From contig NC_063045.1 in the NCBI RefSeq assembly GCF_018812025.1, positions 19,811,420 to 19,875,419 of the forward strand: 64,000 nucleotides of DNA, read 5' to 3'. Made by a program: the position numbers and the translations under genes. The notes beneath the pieces are model-generated. The model was given only the letters and a program-made list of their open reading frames with translations, did no database searches and was not told where the DNA came from. Source of the DNA: Megalobrama amblycephala. Its lineage: Eukaryota > Chordata > Actinopteri > Cypriniformes > Xenocyprididae. Below, piece by piece: positions 1 through 13,420 of the stretch; the stretch's first letter is position 1; every line of letters starts with the position of its first letter.

Positions 1-249
1 TCGGTCACTTGTTTGTGGGAAAATTTTCTCCGGAGCTACAGTGTGAAATTAATTAATCAGGCTTTTGGAGTGACCAACAATAGAGACCGAGAGGATCCCT
101 GGAACCCCACAAAAGGCCCCAAACGTTTTTTTCTGAACTGTATTCTACCCAGCCACAACAGACTGAAAGATAGTTGTAGTTTAATATATATTTTTTCATT
201 GTAAGCTACACATTATTATTATTATTACAGTTTTTAAAAGTATTATGTT

Positions 250-301
<52 letters not shown>

Positions 302-577
302 AAGCACGTGCTTGTACGTTTTACAGACTTTGTAAACTGGCAGACTCGCATACTGTAGTGTCAATGCTCTATAGCAAAACATTTTACTTTACATTTTCAC
401 AGTGTTGTTATGAGGCAGCGTCAATTAAATAGCCTTATACTCGTATTATATTTACATTATTGCAGCAATAGTTACTATTTTTTTTTAATCAAACGTGAAG
501 AAATGTAAATAAATGGAGAAGGTCTCAAGGAAACATTTTTTGTTCGTTGATTCTCATTACAACTTATGTTTCTCCAG
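1..577. other. AT-rich non-coding stretch
   Basis: I see no convincing coding sequence here. The stretch holds a (TG)n tract at 252-298 and a short ATT run near 215-230. It ends in a pyrimidine-rich tract with CAG that serves as the acceptor of the exon candidate that follows. The short open frame near its start has no recognisable features. Confidence 0.5.
252..298. repeat. (TG)n microsatellite
   Basis: Uninterrupted TG dinucleotide run of about 23 units, directly visible. Likely length-polymorphic. Confidence 0.95.
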
Positions 578-617
578 GCACTCAGAGATGAGAGGTCTCC
601 ACTGTCTATACTAAAAG
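578..617 (+). CDS. Candidate 40-bp internal exon of an unidentified gene
   Basis: A pyrimidine-rich tract ending in TTTCTCCAG precedes a 40-base block that closes with AAAAG followed by the donor GTAAGA. Only one frame is open. It starts in phase 0, ends in phase 1 and reads ALRDERSPLSILK. The flanks are typical AT-rich intron, and a long AT microsatellite begins 38 bases downstream. Its outgoing phase (1) fits the exon candidate at 25942 but not the favoured reading of the one at 9997, so it could be an alternative exon, belong to a different transcript, or be a chance splice-site pair. I do not recognise the peptide. The call rests on splice signals and the open frame only. Confidence 0.35.
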
Positions 618-653
618 GTAAGAATTAAAACGATTTGACGGATAAAACAGGGT

Positions 654-655
<2 letters not shown>

Positions 656-718
<63 letters not shown>
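656..718. repeat. (AT)n microsatellite
   Basis: Pure AT run of about 31 units. The motif GGTCTTATAT occurs on both sides of it, suggesting slippage or duplication around the tract. Confidence 0.95.
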
Positions 719-720
<2 letters not shown>

Positions 721-2710
721 TCTTATATGTGTTATTTGTATCGACTTTTAAGTATCTGAGTAATGAATTATTGAGTAAAAAGAATTAATTATAATCCTGA
801 AACTTTATTCGTCTACTAGCTATAGAAGTGTTTAGCTGTACAATTTTACTTAATAATTTAACGCGACCTTTAATAGGCTATCTTAAAGTAATAATAATAA
901 TAAAAACTTCCAGCCACGATATAACCCAACTATTTTCTTTAGAGATATTTATATTACTGTTTATAAGACCGGTTTCTGAGCTGATGCCAACAACAATACT
1001 TCTCAATATATAAATGAGTTAAAAATTTGTAAAGCTAAATTGATTTTGTATGATTTTTTTTTTTTTTGAAAACGAAATGTTCTCGTACTTACACGTTTTG
1101 TTTTTATTTATTTGTATTTTTACGTGATCTTGGATGTTGAATAACGCAGCAGTTAACATGTCAATTTGCATTAGCCAACTGTTACTATTCTAACTATTAA
1201 CAAAGTCCTGAAATTAAGCGAATGTGAGCCTTTTGATGGTGAAAATAAAAATAATCAACTGTGAGAAAGGGTATGTCAAAATTACAAAGTTAACAAGATA
1301 TTATTATGAAAGATATAAGGAACTCCAGCGGTCTTTTCTGAAATCTGAACTTCAGCACCAAGGACAGGTCCCTTCTATAACTGAGCTTTTGTGTATCTCA
1401 AACTGCAATGCATGTTAAAAAATACACCTCTTTGTAGTTTAATTCTCATCATTGCTAATTTTTAATTGCTATTTAGTAAGTATAAGTATAAAATTTGTCT
1501 TCCTTAAATATGCTATATGCTATAAAAGAAAAGAACAAGAAAAGAACAGAAAATTATTTGTTTTAAAGATGTGATGTTTTGCTTAAAATTGTGTTGTGTA
1601 TGTGTTATGCAGGCCTGTATTCTGGGGTTACAGCCTATTTTTGAGCATGGTGGGAAGCGCATATTTGAAACAGGACATGACGCAAAAAGCGGGAGTGTCT
1701 AAATCCTGCGGAGGTGTGTGTGTGTGTGTGTGTGTGTGTCAGAGGGCGGGGGTTGAGAGAAGGTGCAAGACAGAGAGAGACTCTCACAGTGGCATTTACA
1801 TGAATGCATATTATGTCGTTGTAAATTGTGTTTAATGATAAGCATTCAACAATAACAAAAAACGGATAATATTTGCCGTAGCCTACATTTTGTAATAGGG
1901 CCTATTTAGTCTAATACTTCGGTTGCAAAAATAAAAGGTAAGCTTTATTTAAGTAAAATTGGAAACTGAGGCCTTTATGGAGTGTTTTAAAACATTAATT
2001 AGAATTAAACATTGTAAAAAATAGATTTTGACTGTGATAGAAGTGTAAGAGATAGCTCTTCGTTTGCTACATTATAACTGGACAAATGCAGCAACCTGAA
2101 ACTAAAATGACCAACATTTTAGCCTAAAATCATTGTTAAAGTTATACTGAAAATTACGCAGTATGATTATTTAGCCTCATGAGAAATAAAATGGTTGTCA
2201 GTGGACAGATGTTTAAATCTGTTAAAGTCATCCTGGAAATTAAAAAAAAAAAAAAAAAAACGCTCGTTGAAAATATTATTCATTCTCTTCTTTCATAACA
2301 GCATGCTGACACTCTTATAACGTTCATGTTATTGACATGTAGGCCTATATTTAATGTCATATTTAAAATGAGGCATTCCCCCGTTGCGTTCTACTATCCG
2401 CTCTAATAGAGTAAAAAAAAAAAAAAACTTCCCTAGAGCCGAGACATTTTTTATCAGATGTTTTTACTACGAATTTAATTAAATTAGCGAAGTATAGGCT
2501 ATATGTGTAATTCATTATACCTCAAATAGTTAAAATTTAACTTTTAAATACTAACTGTAATTAACCTGTGGATTTCAGTAGTAAGATAGTAAGCCTATTA
2601 TTAAGTGATATGAGTTTTTCTTAGTTTATCATTATCTGTTTTGATAAAGGCTCTCATTTCTCACATTTAAGCCACGCGGTTGCATTCTGCTACATTATGT
2701 ACAGATGTAG

Positions 2711-2745
<35 letters not shown>

Positions 2746-2951
2746 GCCACTTTTTTTAAAGCATACTCGAAGTTTTTACATCAGCCGAAATATCAAGTTT
2801 ATTGCTTTACACCGTTTCTTAGTGCACACGAAATATTTTGCTTTCTTCTTGCTAAATGGACCAGCCCATTCTGTTTTATATGTAGCCACCGGGAGATCCC
2901 ATTTTCAAATAACCTGGGGAATATATTTTAATGGAAAATAAGGATAGGCCA

Positions 2952-2959
<8 letters not shown>

Positions 2960-2993
<34 letters not shown>

Positions 2994-3006
2994 AGACTGT
3001 CTATCT

Positions 3007-3054
<48 letters not shown>
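2960..3054. repeat. Compound (GT)n-(GA)n microsatellite
   Basis: A GT run (2960-2992) is separated by 16 bases from a GA run (3009-3054). The purine/pyrimidine asymmetry of the GA part could adopt triplex structure. Open frames through it encode only Val/Cys and Arg/Glu repeats and are not credible genes. Confidence 0.95.
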
Positions 3055-3056
<2 letters not shown>

Positions 3057-3696
3057 AAGAGGGAGAGACTCCATCTGCTTGTCTGCATCAATGCACATTT
3101 TTTAATGTTTATTTTATGTATTTATTGAGAACGTATTTTATTAGATATTCACGCAAATTTCTTTATTTCTTTCATTTTGGTTATTTATGGCGCTCTAAGT
3201 CGTTGTATTTAAATTTGCATTAATCTGCATTAGAAGGATACAATTTCTGCCCTGCCTTCACATTTGATCCTTATTATAACGTCTGGTATACTACTGTGTA
3301 ACCTTTCTGCTCTCATGCCCTTTATACAGTAAGCTATATGATGTAGCTATACACGAGTTTTGTGTTTTTACATGGTGTTTAACGTTTTGCAAGCAACACC
3401 AATAAACGTTTTATTTGGCCACAAGTGCAGAATCACTTGTATGTGTGGCACCTCATAAAGAATGCAGTGTGATATTCCGCCCCACGACACACAGACACTG
3501 GATTTAAATGTTTCTTCTTTTGTATTATATTGCGTTTATACACTACATATTAATACACAGATATCATAGAATAAAATGGTAAATAAAACAACCTATACCG
3601 GCGGTTATAAATAAAGATGTTCGAGATGATAAAATGAGATTTAAAATGTTAGTTTAGTGTTGGTCATATGAATGTAAAAGATCTAAATGTTGATTT

Positions 3697-3699
<3 letters not shown>

Positions 3700-3751
<52 letters not shown>
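3700..3751. repeat. (GT)n microsatellite
   Basis: About 26 uninterrupted GT units. The antisense open frame with poly(His-Thr) across it is an artefact of the repeat. Confidence 0.95.
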
Positions 3752-3753
<2 letters not shown>

Positions 3754-4139
3754 ACTTGATCCTGACTCAGTTTTAAGCGTTCATATGACGACAAATTGGC
3801 TTCCTGCATGTCGGTTACACCACGATGACTAATTTGGCAGACAATCAATTTTCAAAAACTAATATTCACTGCTTTTTATTTATTTATTTATTTATTTAGA
3901 AATACTTAAAATATATTCTGTAAAGATACTTTTCAATAATGTCAGCCTTATAAGGTGTTTTTTTACAGTCTTAAATCAGTTACACCACCTAGACATTAGA
4001 TCCCCACAAAACATCAAAATGACTTAAGTCAATTAGAAAATTAAAATATGTTAAACGTAGAACACGTGTATTCAGCTCATTATTGGTATGAACTATATTT
4101 TGAATAGTTTATTAGAGTATGGTGCAGATGTTAATATTT

Positions 4140-4570
4140 AGCTTAAGCATCAGTCTTCTGGATGCTGAGAGTATTGCTCGGTCACGGGCGCGTCCCCCGG
4201 GTGTCTCAGCCCTGCTCAGCCATGTGTATCAATAAGCATTAATGGTTAATGCTGGTGACATCACAGTTGTGTTGGCGGTGTGACCCCCGTGGCCCTGCCC
4301 AGAGGAGCCCCTCAGTTCAATCTTCTCCCGTCCACTGCTGCTGCCGGAGCCTTGCGCTTCCTCATGCTTGGCTTTTGAGCTCTAAGATTTCACGACAAAG
4401 ATTTTATTTCCGTTTTAACGGCTTTACTTTAGCAAACAAATCGCGGAGGCATCGAAAAGACATCTGTAAGCCCCGTAAACCTTGAGATTAACTTTTTTGT
4501 GAGTGTTGTCATTTGAATGAAAAGGATGTTGGACGGTTTTGGAAAACGCTGGATGGGAAATTAAATTGTG
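4140..4570 (+). promoter_or_regulatory. GC-richer island, candidate regulatory element or 5' non-coding exon
   Basis: This block is richer in G+C and CpG than its flanks. It includes TGATACACA/TTAATGG-type AT cores inside GC-rich sequence, and it ends at a strong splice donor (GTGAGT directly after AAATT at about 4566). The only ATG-led frame near the end closes in an in-frame TAA before the donor, so if transcribed it would be 5' UTR. It could equally be a conserved enhancer. No TATA box was identified. Confidence 0.3.
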
Positions 4571-4571
4571 A

Positions 4572-5439
4572 GTACCTATCTTTTTGTGACGTTAAACGTG
4601 CTTTGTTTTGAGATGTATATTGCGTATTTCAAGCGTAACTTCGTTTAAACCTGCTACCCGGGAGTTTCGTTTGTATTTTATGTGTCAAGTTGTATTTATC
4701 TCTTATTTATCTGTCAAATCAGTCGACAAATTCTTAGTCATACTACAGGCTAGCCTACTAAAACTTGCATAACAGCCTTAAAAATAACAAAAGTTCCACT
4801 AAGAACCAAAAAAAAAATATATATGTTTAGTCTTGATGCCATTCTAGAGAAGAACCTTTGTAAGTTCTAAAGAGAACGTTTTATTCGCGAGTTCTTTAGA
4901 AAATAACAGTGTTGTGGTGCTTCAAAGAACCCTGAAACCAAAACACTGATGTGAAGAACCTATAATGAAACATCAAAAACTTTAAAATTTACAACGACCT
5001 ATAACTCAAGAACAGCCAAAATGTTAGTTTGTTCTTTGCTGAACCTAAGAAAGAACCATTAAATGACCCCAAAGCTGTTTAGCTTTATTTATTTCCTTCA
5101 TTTGAGTTAGATGTATTTCCGGAAGGGGTTGCCTATTAGATAGATAGGCCTAGCGTTTTATTTCAGATCAAATCAAATGTGGTAGGACGGGTTGAAATGT
5201 AGAGAGAATTGTAGAGCACCTTTTAATATTTCATTTTACGAGATGAGCCATTTAAAAGGCCAGATGTAGATACCCAATGTAGGCCTGTTAATTACAGTGT
5301 AAATGCATCCAGGAGGGTGTCGATAGCCTTCAGTACACGTAACTGTGCTGTAAAATATCCAAAAGATAATTTATGAGGTATATTTTTTCTCTATTGTTTG
5401 AAATAAAATAGTAGCCTACGTATGTAATTTTAAAGGAGT
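4572..5439. other. AT-rich non-coding stretch
   Basis: No supported gene, RNA or strong repeat. Direct partial repeats of AAGAACC/AAAGAACC occur between 4800 and 5060. Confidence 0.5.
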
Positions 5440-6400
5440 GCTTTGACAGCGTGCCATGGGTAAATGTGAACGCGCGTGGACTGCTTAGCCTAATTCCAAC
5501 GACTCATCCGATCATTGAGCGTTTTTTGGAGGCGTATTTTGATTTTATAAAAATCCTAGGCTCCGACTTCGCTAGGCCAAATGCATAAAAGAATGTGTTT
5601 CACACACATTGTAAACAATTGCAATGTGGTAGACGTCCAAATGCATGAAGTGCGCAATAGCTCCTAGACTACCAAATGCACATAATATGAGTGTATTTAG
5701 CCCACGTGTATGTGTGTGCGCGCGTGAAAGAGAGAGTGAGACTGTATCGGAGCTGCACACACGGCAGTGAATGCAATAGCTCCATGTGACCACAACAGAA
5801 GCTGCATCTGGCGTACGCGGCGGTCCCTTTAAGACACATGGGTTAGTTTTTCTCTTTGGTTATCTAGCTGTATGAGTTTATCTGATATCATAAAGCTAGA
5901 GAACCGAATGTATAAACTAATTCCAAAGACTTCGGAGAGCTTTGAATGGGAACGAGGCTGGAAAGCCGGAGGGATGTGGATGATCGGGGTATGGGGGAGA
6001 CGGCGATGTCCGCTACAAAGAGCATCGAATCCGGTAGGCATGCAGTTGGCGCTGCGTTAATGCGTTTCAGTGGTCTGGAAGGATTGGAATGCCTAAAGCT
6101 ATGTGGAATACATGGATTTTACGTGGAATCAGACTGCGGCTACATAGGGACGCGTTAGTACGCTGACAGTACGCAAGGGCTTGATAATAAGGCGGATACG
6201 GACTTCGCGTTCATTCTCAAGTGTGCTTGTGCTGGGCAACATTCCATCATAGACGTGATGATGATGTTGATGTATGAATTCTGGATGACAGGAATCGGTT
6301 CTTCGAGGTGTTTCAACCGATTGGTCGGATCTTCTGAGTCACGTGGTCCTCATATAATATGGGAAAGTCAAACCTCGGAGGTGTGTGGTTTGACACTCTT
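5440..6400 (+). promoter_or_regulatory. CpG-enriched block, candidate promoter/enhancer
   Basis: CpG density is clearly above the surroundings: roughly ten CpGs in the 130 bases from 5440, and dense CpG again from 5800 to 6200. A CACGTG E-box sits about 10 bases before an ATATAATA motif near 6340-6360. A moderate splice donor (GTAGGC at 6030) follows an open stretch on the plus strand from about 5872. That stretch could be a first exon, but no frame gives a recognisable protein. Confidence 0.3.
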
Positions 6401-9400
6401 TGTGTCTTATTGTACTGCCTTAACTAGGAAATAATCCGTATGTGTGGCTTATTATAGAATATAAACTATACAGTGTTCCCTATTTTATTCCATGAGGTAG
6501 TTTTGACCACAAAAAAAGAGGTAAACGACTGACCTCGTCTTTGTACACCTGTCAAAATTTGTATGCTTTGGAAGATATTTTAGCATTACATCCGACTAAG
6601 AGGATTATTGTGCTTAGTGGATGTTTCTTTTTCTTCACAATTTTGTTGCTGTTCTAAATGATAAAATCATTCATGACGACATACTGTAGAAAATGTCAAG
6701 GAAAAGAAATGTCAAGGCTACTTTAAACAGGCTGCTTATGACATCATTCTATGATACATGCAGTGCGCAAATGTGCCTTGTTTTAAAATGTGAGACTTTT
6801 TATGAAACTACTAGGCCTCTGATATGCACTCTAGCATTTATAGGCCTATCTGTCAGTTGTATAAGCTAGCTGTTGTTTTTGGCAATTTATGTCCCTGACT
6901 GGTTAGTGCTACATCACACACAGCCATTTTTAATCCTAGGATGTGATAATGATAAATGCAAGGCTAAAATGCATGTTAGTGAGTGATATGACAGCTATAG
7001 ATGGATCTTTACACATAAAAGCCATTTTTCTTTGCACCAAAAGAAGTTCTTTGACACAATAAGAGAATTGTAATCTCCATATTGAGTTTTTATATATATA
7101 TAAAATACCACAAAGGTGATGTTTACAATAGTTTTGTTAATGGCAAAAACAGTGTTTTGTATGATCGTTATATGGAATCAGGAAACTGACCTCCGATTGC
7201 CTCTATAATTGCTGATTGCGTAAACATTTTTTGTTTTGTTTTGCACAAATGTTGAAATTAATGGGGGTGGGCAGAGACGTGTAATAGATGCATGACACAA
7301 ATAGAGTCTGAGGTGCAGCGAGAGGCCTGTCTGAGAGGCGCCCCAGACATTTTCCCACATTAATATGTGTCTGGTCCTGCGTTAGGGGCCCCAGCAGATG
7401 GAGTCTTGTCTTAGCACCTGGCATACGCAGCACTGCTATTGTCTACATCTCATACTAATCTGAATTAAATGTAACCAACTCTGCATCCCAATTTCACTAC
7501 TGCAGATGAAACATATGAGGATAGATGCTGCAAACAGGGTTTTGTGGAGAAATTTGAGCATTTTTTGATGCATTGCCTTTATTTTGTTCTGATAGTATGT
7601 TCAAAGAATCTACCATTTTTCAGATTTATTATCAACAATATGCACAATTCATTTTATGCTTCTAGAGATTGTGTTAGTGAATTCAGTATAAGATAGATAA
7701 CACAATGCTTATTTTATCTCTGCTATATGATGTCAAGATGCAGTTGTACTGAGGCCTTGAAATCAGCCACTGTGGTGTTTCGATTCTCTTTGGTTGTGAG
7801 AATGAAGATGTGGCTATGAATTAAATCTTTTGAATGTGTTTTGGCTCAGTTTTGTAAGATGCATGCATTTGAGCTGCTAATTTACAGTCAGAAAAGTGGT
7901 GATAAAATGTATTTGTTTTGCCTTACTACTCTCTTTGGGAAAACTGCCCTTTTTAGGGCCCCTTTTTGGTGTAATTCTTTTGTGGTGTAGCAAAACTAGC
8001 TTGTAAATATTAAAAGGACATGACAGACTAGGAGTATTTGTAAAAAATGATGGTAAATATCAGTACATTGTGCATATTGTATAATCTCTATTGTTTCCTG
8101 GCATCCTGTTCGCTGCAGCAGTGGTGCTTCAGTGACAGTACTGGAGGAGTTATTTTTCTATTATTAAAATTGGTGTTAGTGACAAGTTGTATTTTTTAAG
8201 CACACAGAACACATTATATTTAACCTAGCTTGTTTTTGTCATTGTGTTTGCAGTCCGCTCTCTGAATTTCATTCAAATAGATTAGGTTTCAAACAGGTAC
8301 TGTTACTCACAATAAAATGGGACTTTTTATCTATTATTATTCCGTTTTCATTTTTACCTCAAAAAGCAAATGTCAATCATTTCTCCGCTGAACTTATGAA
8401 TTCTGAGTTTGGTATCTTAGCAACGGCCTCTGATCCAAGAAATGGAATGGGAACGAAAATCATCCTTTATTTGCAGTCTTACATTGGCAGATTTAAACGG
8501 GCCCAATACACAGTAGGCCTATATGAAAATATTTTACATAGACTCGCTGGCTTTTTTTTTTTTAAAGACACTCGCTATCCATAGGCTACTGTTGTATGTC
8601 CAAATGATGGAATACAACCTCTGTTTATAATTATTTTAATTATTAATTGTATTTGAAGAAACATTTTATTAATTCACATACAGTTAAATGCCGCCTCAAA
8701 ACGAAATGAACTACCTACCTAGTCAGCACTTTTGTTCATCAACTCGCCCAAAACTGTTGTCAGCCTCGCGATAAAACCCCTCAGGTGACTCGCGACTCGT
8801 CTGTGATGCCCAAAATTCCTGTCTATCTGAATAGCTGACTAGATTAAATCACCACCAAAGAATTGCCGAAATTAACGATGACTGAATCGATTTTTTTTGT
8901 TCTCATTAGGTAGTTTAAATGTTGAAAATACATATGAATTTATTTACAGAAGCTATCTATAAATGTATATTAGAAATAGCCGACCTATATTTTCTTTTCA
9001 GGTTACTCAGGTCTCCCTAAAGTTTAGTCACGCGCTCTTTTTCTGTTAACCGTCAAAAGAGACTTTAAATTTAATCCCGCGCGAGCTTTGATAAAACTGA
9101 CATGAACCAAATGAACTGAAGCGACGAATTTTTTATTTATTAGCTATATATATAGCCTACCGCTACCCACTTAAGTTTATTAGTCTGTTATGTGCTAAAT
9201 TATTTTCGTTCTGTTTTAAAAAGCATTTACAAAGTTTTGTTTCTCATATACAAGTCACGCGTCGTTTCTCATTAATGTCAAACTTGAACTAAATGCACAT
9301 ATGGAAATTGGGACCTTGCACCCAGATTTACGACATTATATTTCTGAACAGAACATCAGTAAATGTTCATTCAAATAGTTAGAAATAATGAAAATGTAAG

Positions 9401-9996
9401 GAACAAATAATGTAGGTTTTATTCTTTTCTTAAACACCCTGGAGTGCCTTCAGGGACCCTCTGTGGACCCCTGTTTGAAAACCCTGGACATAGATTATTA
9501 ATGCTGTCATCACTAACAAATTTTAAATCTGCATTGCTTTTTAGTGGTTATGTAAGAAGATTTATCTAGGTTCCTATTGCATAATAAGCTTTTTCTATAT
9601 CTATTTTCAAGCATGTCATATTATTTTTGAGTCCTACATGATTTGCCTGTCATTGTGTTCTGAATCGTCATGCATGACAAAGAAAGTGATGTTGAACCTG
9701 AATTCAGGTGACCTTTTAAGATCTCCTAGCAAGCAGGTGGATGCATGTTTGAAAAAAAGGTGTTGGAAATGAGTTCACCTATTTATAAGTCCACTTGAGT
9801 AGCTCTTGTGAATGATCATCAGTACACAAGCCTCACAAAGATGAAAGATCAGCAAAATTCAAGCAAATTTTTAAATAAAATAATAACAGCATCATGTCCC
9901 AAAACAGCCAAAGCTAGATTAAAAATGCTTGTATTTCGGGGTATTTCGACTTTAAAATATGCTGAATTCACTAAGATGTGTGATTCTGTGTTACAG
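6401..9996. other. AT-rich intron-like DNA
   Basis: No gene recognised. A possible acceptor-donor pair encloses 8254-8296, but its open frame (phase 2 to 0) is too short to weigh. A short segment around 9430-9490 (repeated CAGGG/CCCTG words) looks like a repeat remnant. The remainder is unremarkable. Confidence 0.5.
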
Positions 9997-10054
9997 GAAA
10001 AGAAAACTTCAGAAAGCAGTGATAAAACACGGAAATCAAGTGCCCACAGATCAG
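9997..10054 (+). CDS. Candidate 58-bp internal exon, serine-rich
   Basis: The acceptor is TGTGTTACAG. The donor is a near-consensus CAG/GTGAGT at 10055. Two frames are open. In phase 0 it reads EKKTSESSDKTRKSSAHRS, basic and serine-rich, and leaves in phase 1. In phase 2 it reads KRKLQKAVIKHGNQVPTDQ and leaves in phase 0. The first option joins in frame with the exon candidate at 25942 through a shared glycine codon. No domain is recognisable and I cannot name the gene. The exact CAG/GTGAGT donor is expected only rarely by chance in a window this size, which is the main support. Confidence 0.4.
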
Positions 10055-10060
10055 GTGAGT

Positions 10061-11927
10061 GATGAGGCATTGTCATACGCTCTGTGACCTTGACTTTCCT
10101 TCTGCATGAGGTTGCATGTTTAAGAGTAAAATGTGTAACAGGTTCTTTCGCCATTGTTGCATACTACATAGGAGTACTAGTTTAGTTTATGTCCTTTATG
10201 GACAAGTATCAACATTAGCTTACAAATAAGCATATGCAATTAATAATTAAACCGTCATAATTAATAACCATATGTTATGCATTTTTAGAAACTACGAGTA
10301 AATGACACATTTTTTTGTCATTTTTTGTCCACATATTCAGTATTTATATCAAGGGAACATATTTCTTGAGATATTGTGGTGAACTGGCTTTTGCGTGACA
10401 TCAAAACGGGTTTCTTTTTTCCCCCAAAAATGCTGGATGGCAAACATAGGAGGGATTACTATGGCAACAGTGTTTGCCCTTGCTCATTGGTGGTAAGGAG
10501 TAAAGCAGACTTATGTCACATGACTCTAGTCAGAGCCGTATCCTGCGAGGCATTGGCTTACATGTTCATTTCAAAGCTCAAATTTATGTTTATGTTTTAC
10601 CCAGGAACAAGGAGACAGAGGCAAGCATAGGATGCGCTGTCTTTCATGTTCTCTCCCAGCAAGGACCAATATTTTGCACACAGTTTAAAATTATTATTTA
10701 ATATGATATATTATGATTTATTTTTATTTATATAATACAAAAATAAATATATTCCATCTATGTATATTTGATATTTTCTGCTTTTGATTGTAATTGATTT
10801 TGATTAATTGATTGAACTACAAATATATTTAGCACAAGACCATCTTAAAGTTGAAATCAGTACAGGATCTAATTAAATATTTATGTTACTTTGATCATAG
10901 CAGTTTATTTTATCGCTGTTTTGAACCATAGCGAGTGTGATGCTCACCTTTACGATCTTGACAGTATAGTGTTTTACTCATTCACTCACTCTTTCATCCA
11001 ATTTGTTTCCACACTGTTGCCGGACAAGAGATGGGAAGGCCGTTTGTGTGATCTATATTTTAATTCTTTTGTTCAGAGCCTTATCCCTTTAAAATATCGC
11101 AGGAGTCCTGGCGGTGTGTGTGTATATAAGGTGTGCTCATGTGGAAAGGCTATGAGGGTGGTTCAGTCCTTCACCTTCCTAATTCCTTTCTTTCTCTCCT
11201 CCACCACCCCCCTCTCCTCCACCTAAAGCCTCTCTCTAACCCTCTTCAGACTCACACCCTCTCTCTTTCTCTCCCTTCACAATCTCAAGTCAGAGTTCAA
11301 TGGCACTTTTTTCATTCTGTCCTTTTTTCCAGCCCCCCCTCCTCTCCCCAACTCTAGTGGGTTTTGCGAGATGGGGGGCAGGTACCTTCCCTCCCCCATG
11401 TGAACTTTAGCTGCAATTCTCCAGGCACACATGCATTGTGAAACACAGATTGAAAAAGAAATGAGCACCTTTTTTTCTCTCCTCTTGCCTTAACACAGAA
11501 TTCTGAAACTCACCCACTCTCTCCCACGCAGTGTATTCAGTGCACTAACGCCGCCACACAAGAAAGTAGCCTCGTTTTATGGCACTCTTGTGAAGGTAGT
11601 GTGGCGCAAGTCAGTCAGAAAGCAGTCCATTTAAGTACTAGAGTTCATATAATTTCATATTGTATCGTACAGAAGAAATACGGAATATATGGACTATGGA
11701 AGTCTTTTTACAGCTGAAGTACTTCCTTGAGATCTTTGACCCTTGACAGAGATAACTGTTGCATCTACTACTCCTCAAGGGAATGCACAAGATCTAGGAT
11801 TGTTTTGAGGCATCGAACAGAGTTACATGGCACCATCCATGTTGATAAACTTGACACCCTTCCACTAGCCCTTTTCAGCATTCATGTGTTAGCATACATT
11901 CCACTAAAAAAGGTACAAAAGCTGACA
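10061..11927. other. Intron-like DNA with a polypyrimidine block
   Basis: No gene is supported. From about 11170 to 11400 the plus strand is strongly C/T-rich (runs of CTCTC and CCCCC). This produces long low-complexity open frames (Leu/Ser/Pro-rich) that I do not regard as coding. Elsewhere it is AT-rich. Confidence 0.5.
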
Positions 11928-12035
11928 CTAGGGTGGTACCCTTTCAAAAGGAACTAATATGTACACTTTAGGTACCAATATGCACCTTTAAATAAGGTAC
12001 AAATGTGTACCTTTTAAAAGGGTAATGCCCCAATA
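11928..12035. repeat. Degenerate GGTACC/AAAGGTAC repeat
   Basis: Several variants of the words GGTACC, CCTTTTAAAAGG and GTACCTTT lie within about 100 bases in both orientations, forming imperfect inverted repeats. It resembles a repeat type frequent in fish genomes. The family name is not certain. Confidence 0.5.
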
Positions 12036-12829
12036 TATTTTCCCCCTAAAAGTGTATGTTAACATGCTAATGATGGAAAGAGTTAGTGGAGGGGTATCAA
12101 ATTGCTCAAGAGAAAGATGAAGAGAAAGCAAGCAAGCGAGTCTCTTTTTTCCCCCATTCTGTAAGCCAGAAAAACAGCCTGTGACATTGGCCTAGTTCTA
12201 GATCGCGATCGCCCAAAGGAAGAATTGAATTGTGGAATCAGAGACAGAGGATCAGAGGGGACTTAGCACCCTGTGGCTATGAGCCCCCTCGCTCCATACC
12301 AGCTAACCACCTTTGACCCTCATCCATGGCTGTTCCTTACTCTTCACGTACCCGGACGAGCCCCCACTTTTTATAGGGGAACTCAATTTCACACACGCAA
12401 GGTTCGATAGTTCAGTGCGAGGCAAAGTTTCTGAAATGATGCACGTAGGAGAGAGAAGAGGCAGCATATATAAACAAATTCTCTGCGCCACACGCACGCA
12501 CAAAAATCTATAGATTTCTCAAGATGTTCTGTCTGTTGACTTGCACTATTACCATTTGTAAATGCCACGGAAGATTGCACTGTTAGTGCAATGCTTTGAA
12601 AATGTATCAGGAATTATTGATATTCAGTTAGAAGGTGTATATATGCTGCACATGGACAGAGCCATTGTGATCAAATGTTTATGGGTAAACTTGGGATCAG
12701 AAAACCAGGAAATTACTAGTGCTTTAGATCAAGTCCACACAATTTCTCAGTAAAATTATTATTATTGCTCATACTTATTATTTTCCTTTTTGTGCTACAG
12801 ACATGAATGATACCTCAATATTTTATTGA
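12036..12829. other. Mixed non-coding stretch, possible conserved element at 12160-12500
   Basis: The middle part is richer in GC and carries a GATCGCGATC palindrome (contained in a GCGATCGC context) near 12201. Open frames on both strands there overlap each other and have no recognisable features. I see no splice structure. Confidence 0.35.
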
Positions 12830-12837
12830 GGGGATAT

Positions 12838-13412
12838 TAGGGGTGTAACAATATATTGTGCCAAAATATATTGCAATAAAAAAATGCAACAATATTGTAT
12901 CGTGGATAGTGACAATATGTGTTTTGCATAGTATACCAAAAATGAAAATTACTGTGTGAGAAAAAAAGTTTACAGAGTTTTAGTGTTAGTACTACATTAA
13001 ACTACTATATACAATGTTGAATATAATGTATAATAATGCAATGGGGGAATATTTGTGGGTCCTGATAATATCAAATGCTTATGTTACCAGTAAAAAGTGG
13101 CCTACATTATTTTAAATATATCTAGTCAGTGACAGTGCAAACATCTAAAATACATCTGTGTTTCAGCGTTAGAATCATGAATATTTTTATTCTCATGTCA
13201 ACATTGTCCTGTGCATTACCCGTTACCAGCACCAAGTCCAAGCCAATTCATTTCCACCCCCCAGTGTAATACCAAATTTATCATTTTAATCAACAGTACA
13301 TTTTTTGTTATCCTTTTACCATATGTCTTGGAGTATCGCGATAATATTGTATCGTGAGTTCAGTATCGTAATATGTATCGAATTATGACATGAGGGTATT
13401 GTAACACCCCTA
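12838..13412. mobile_element. Non-autonomous hAT-type element (575 bp)
   Basis: It starts TAGGGGTGTAACAATA and ends with the inverted counterpart of TAGGGGTGTTACAATA. It is flanked by 8-bp target duplications with one mismatch (GGGGATAT at 12830-12837, GGAGATAT at 13413-13420). Eight-bp duplications and a TAGGG start are hallmarks of hAT transposons. The inside is AT-rich, with ATATTG/CGATA motifs near the ends. No transposase frame is present, so it would depend on an enzyme supplied elsewhere. It abuts another repeat directly on its right. Confidence 0.8.
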
Positions 13413-13420
13413 GGAGATAT

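Larger units (their letters stand above)
618..4139. other. AT-rich intron-like or intergenic DNA with microsatellites
   Basis: No gene is supported. It contains many simple repeats: AT run 656-718, TG 1714-1739, TA 2712-2741, compound GT/GA 2960-3054, GT 3700-3751 and TTTA 3875-3897. It also has A-runs near 2241 and 2413. Open frames here run through the microsatellites and look spurious. Confidence 0.6.

Noticed and set aside
8254..8296. Possible 43-bp exon (TTTGCAG acceptor, CAG/GTACTG donor)
   Set aside because: Too short, donor weak, and its incoming phase fits no upstream candidate.
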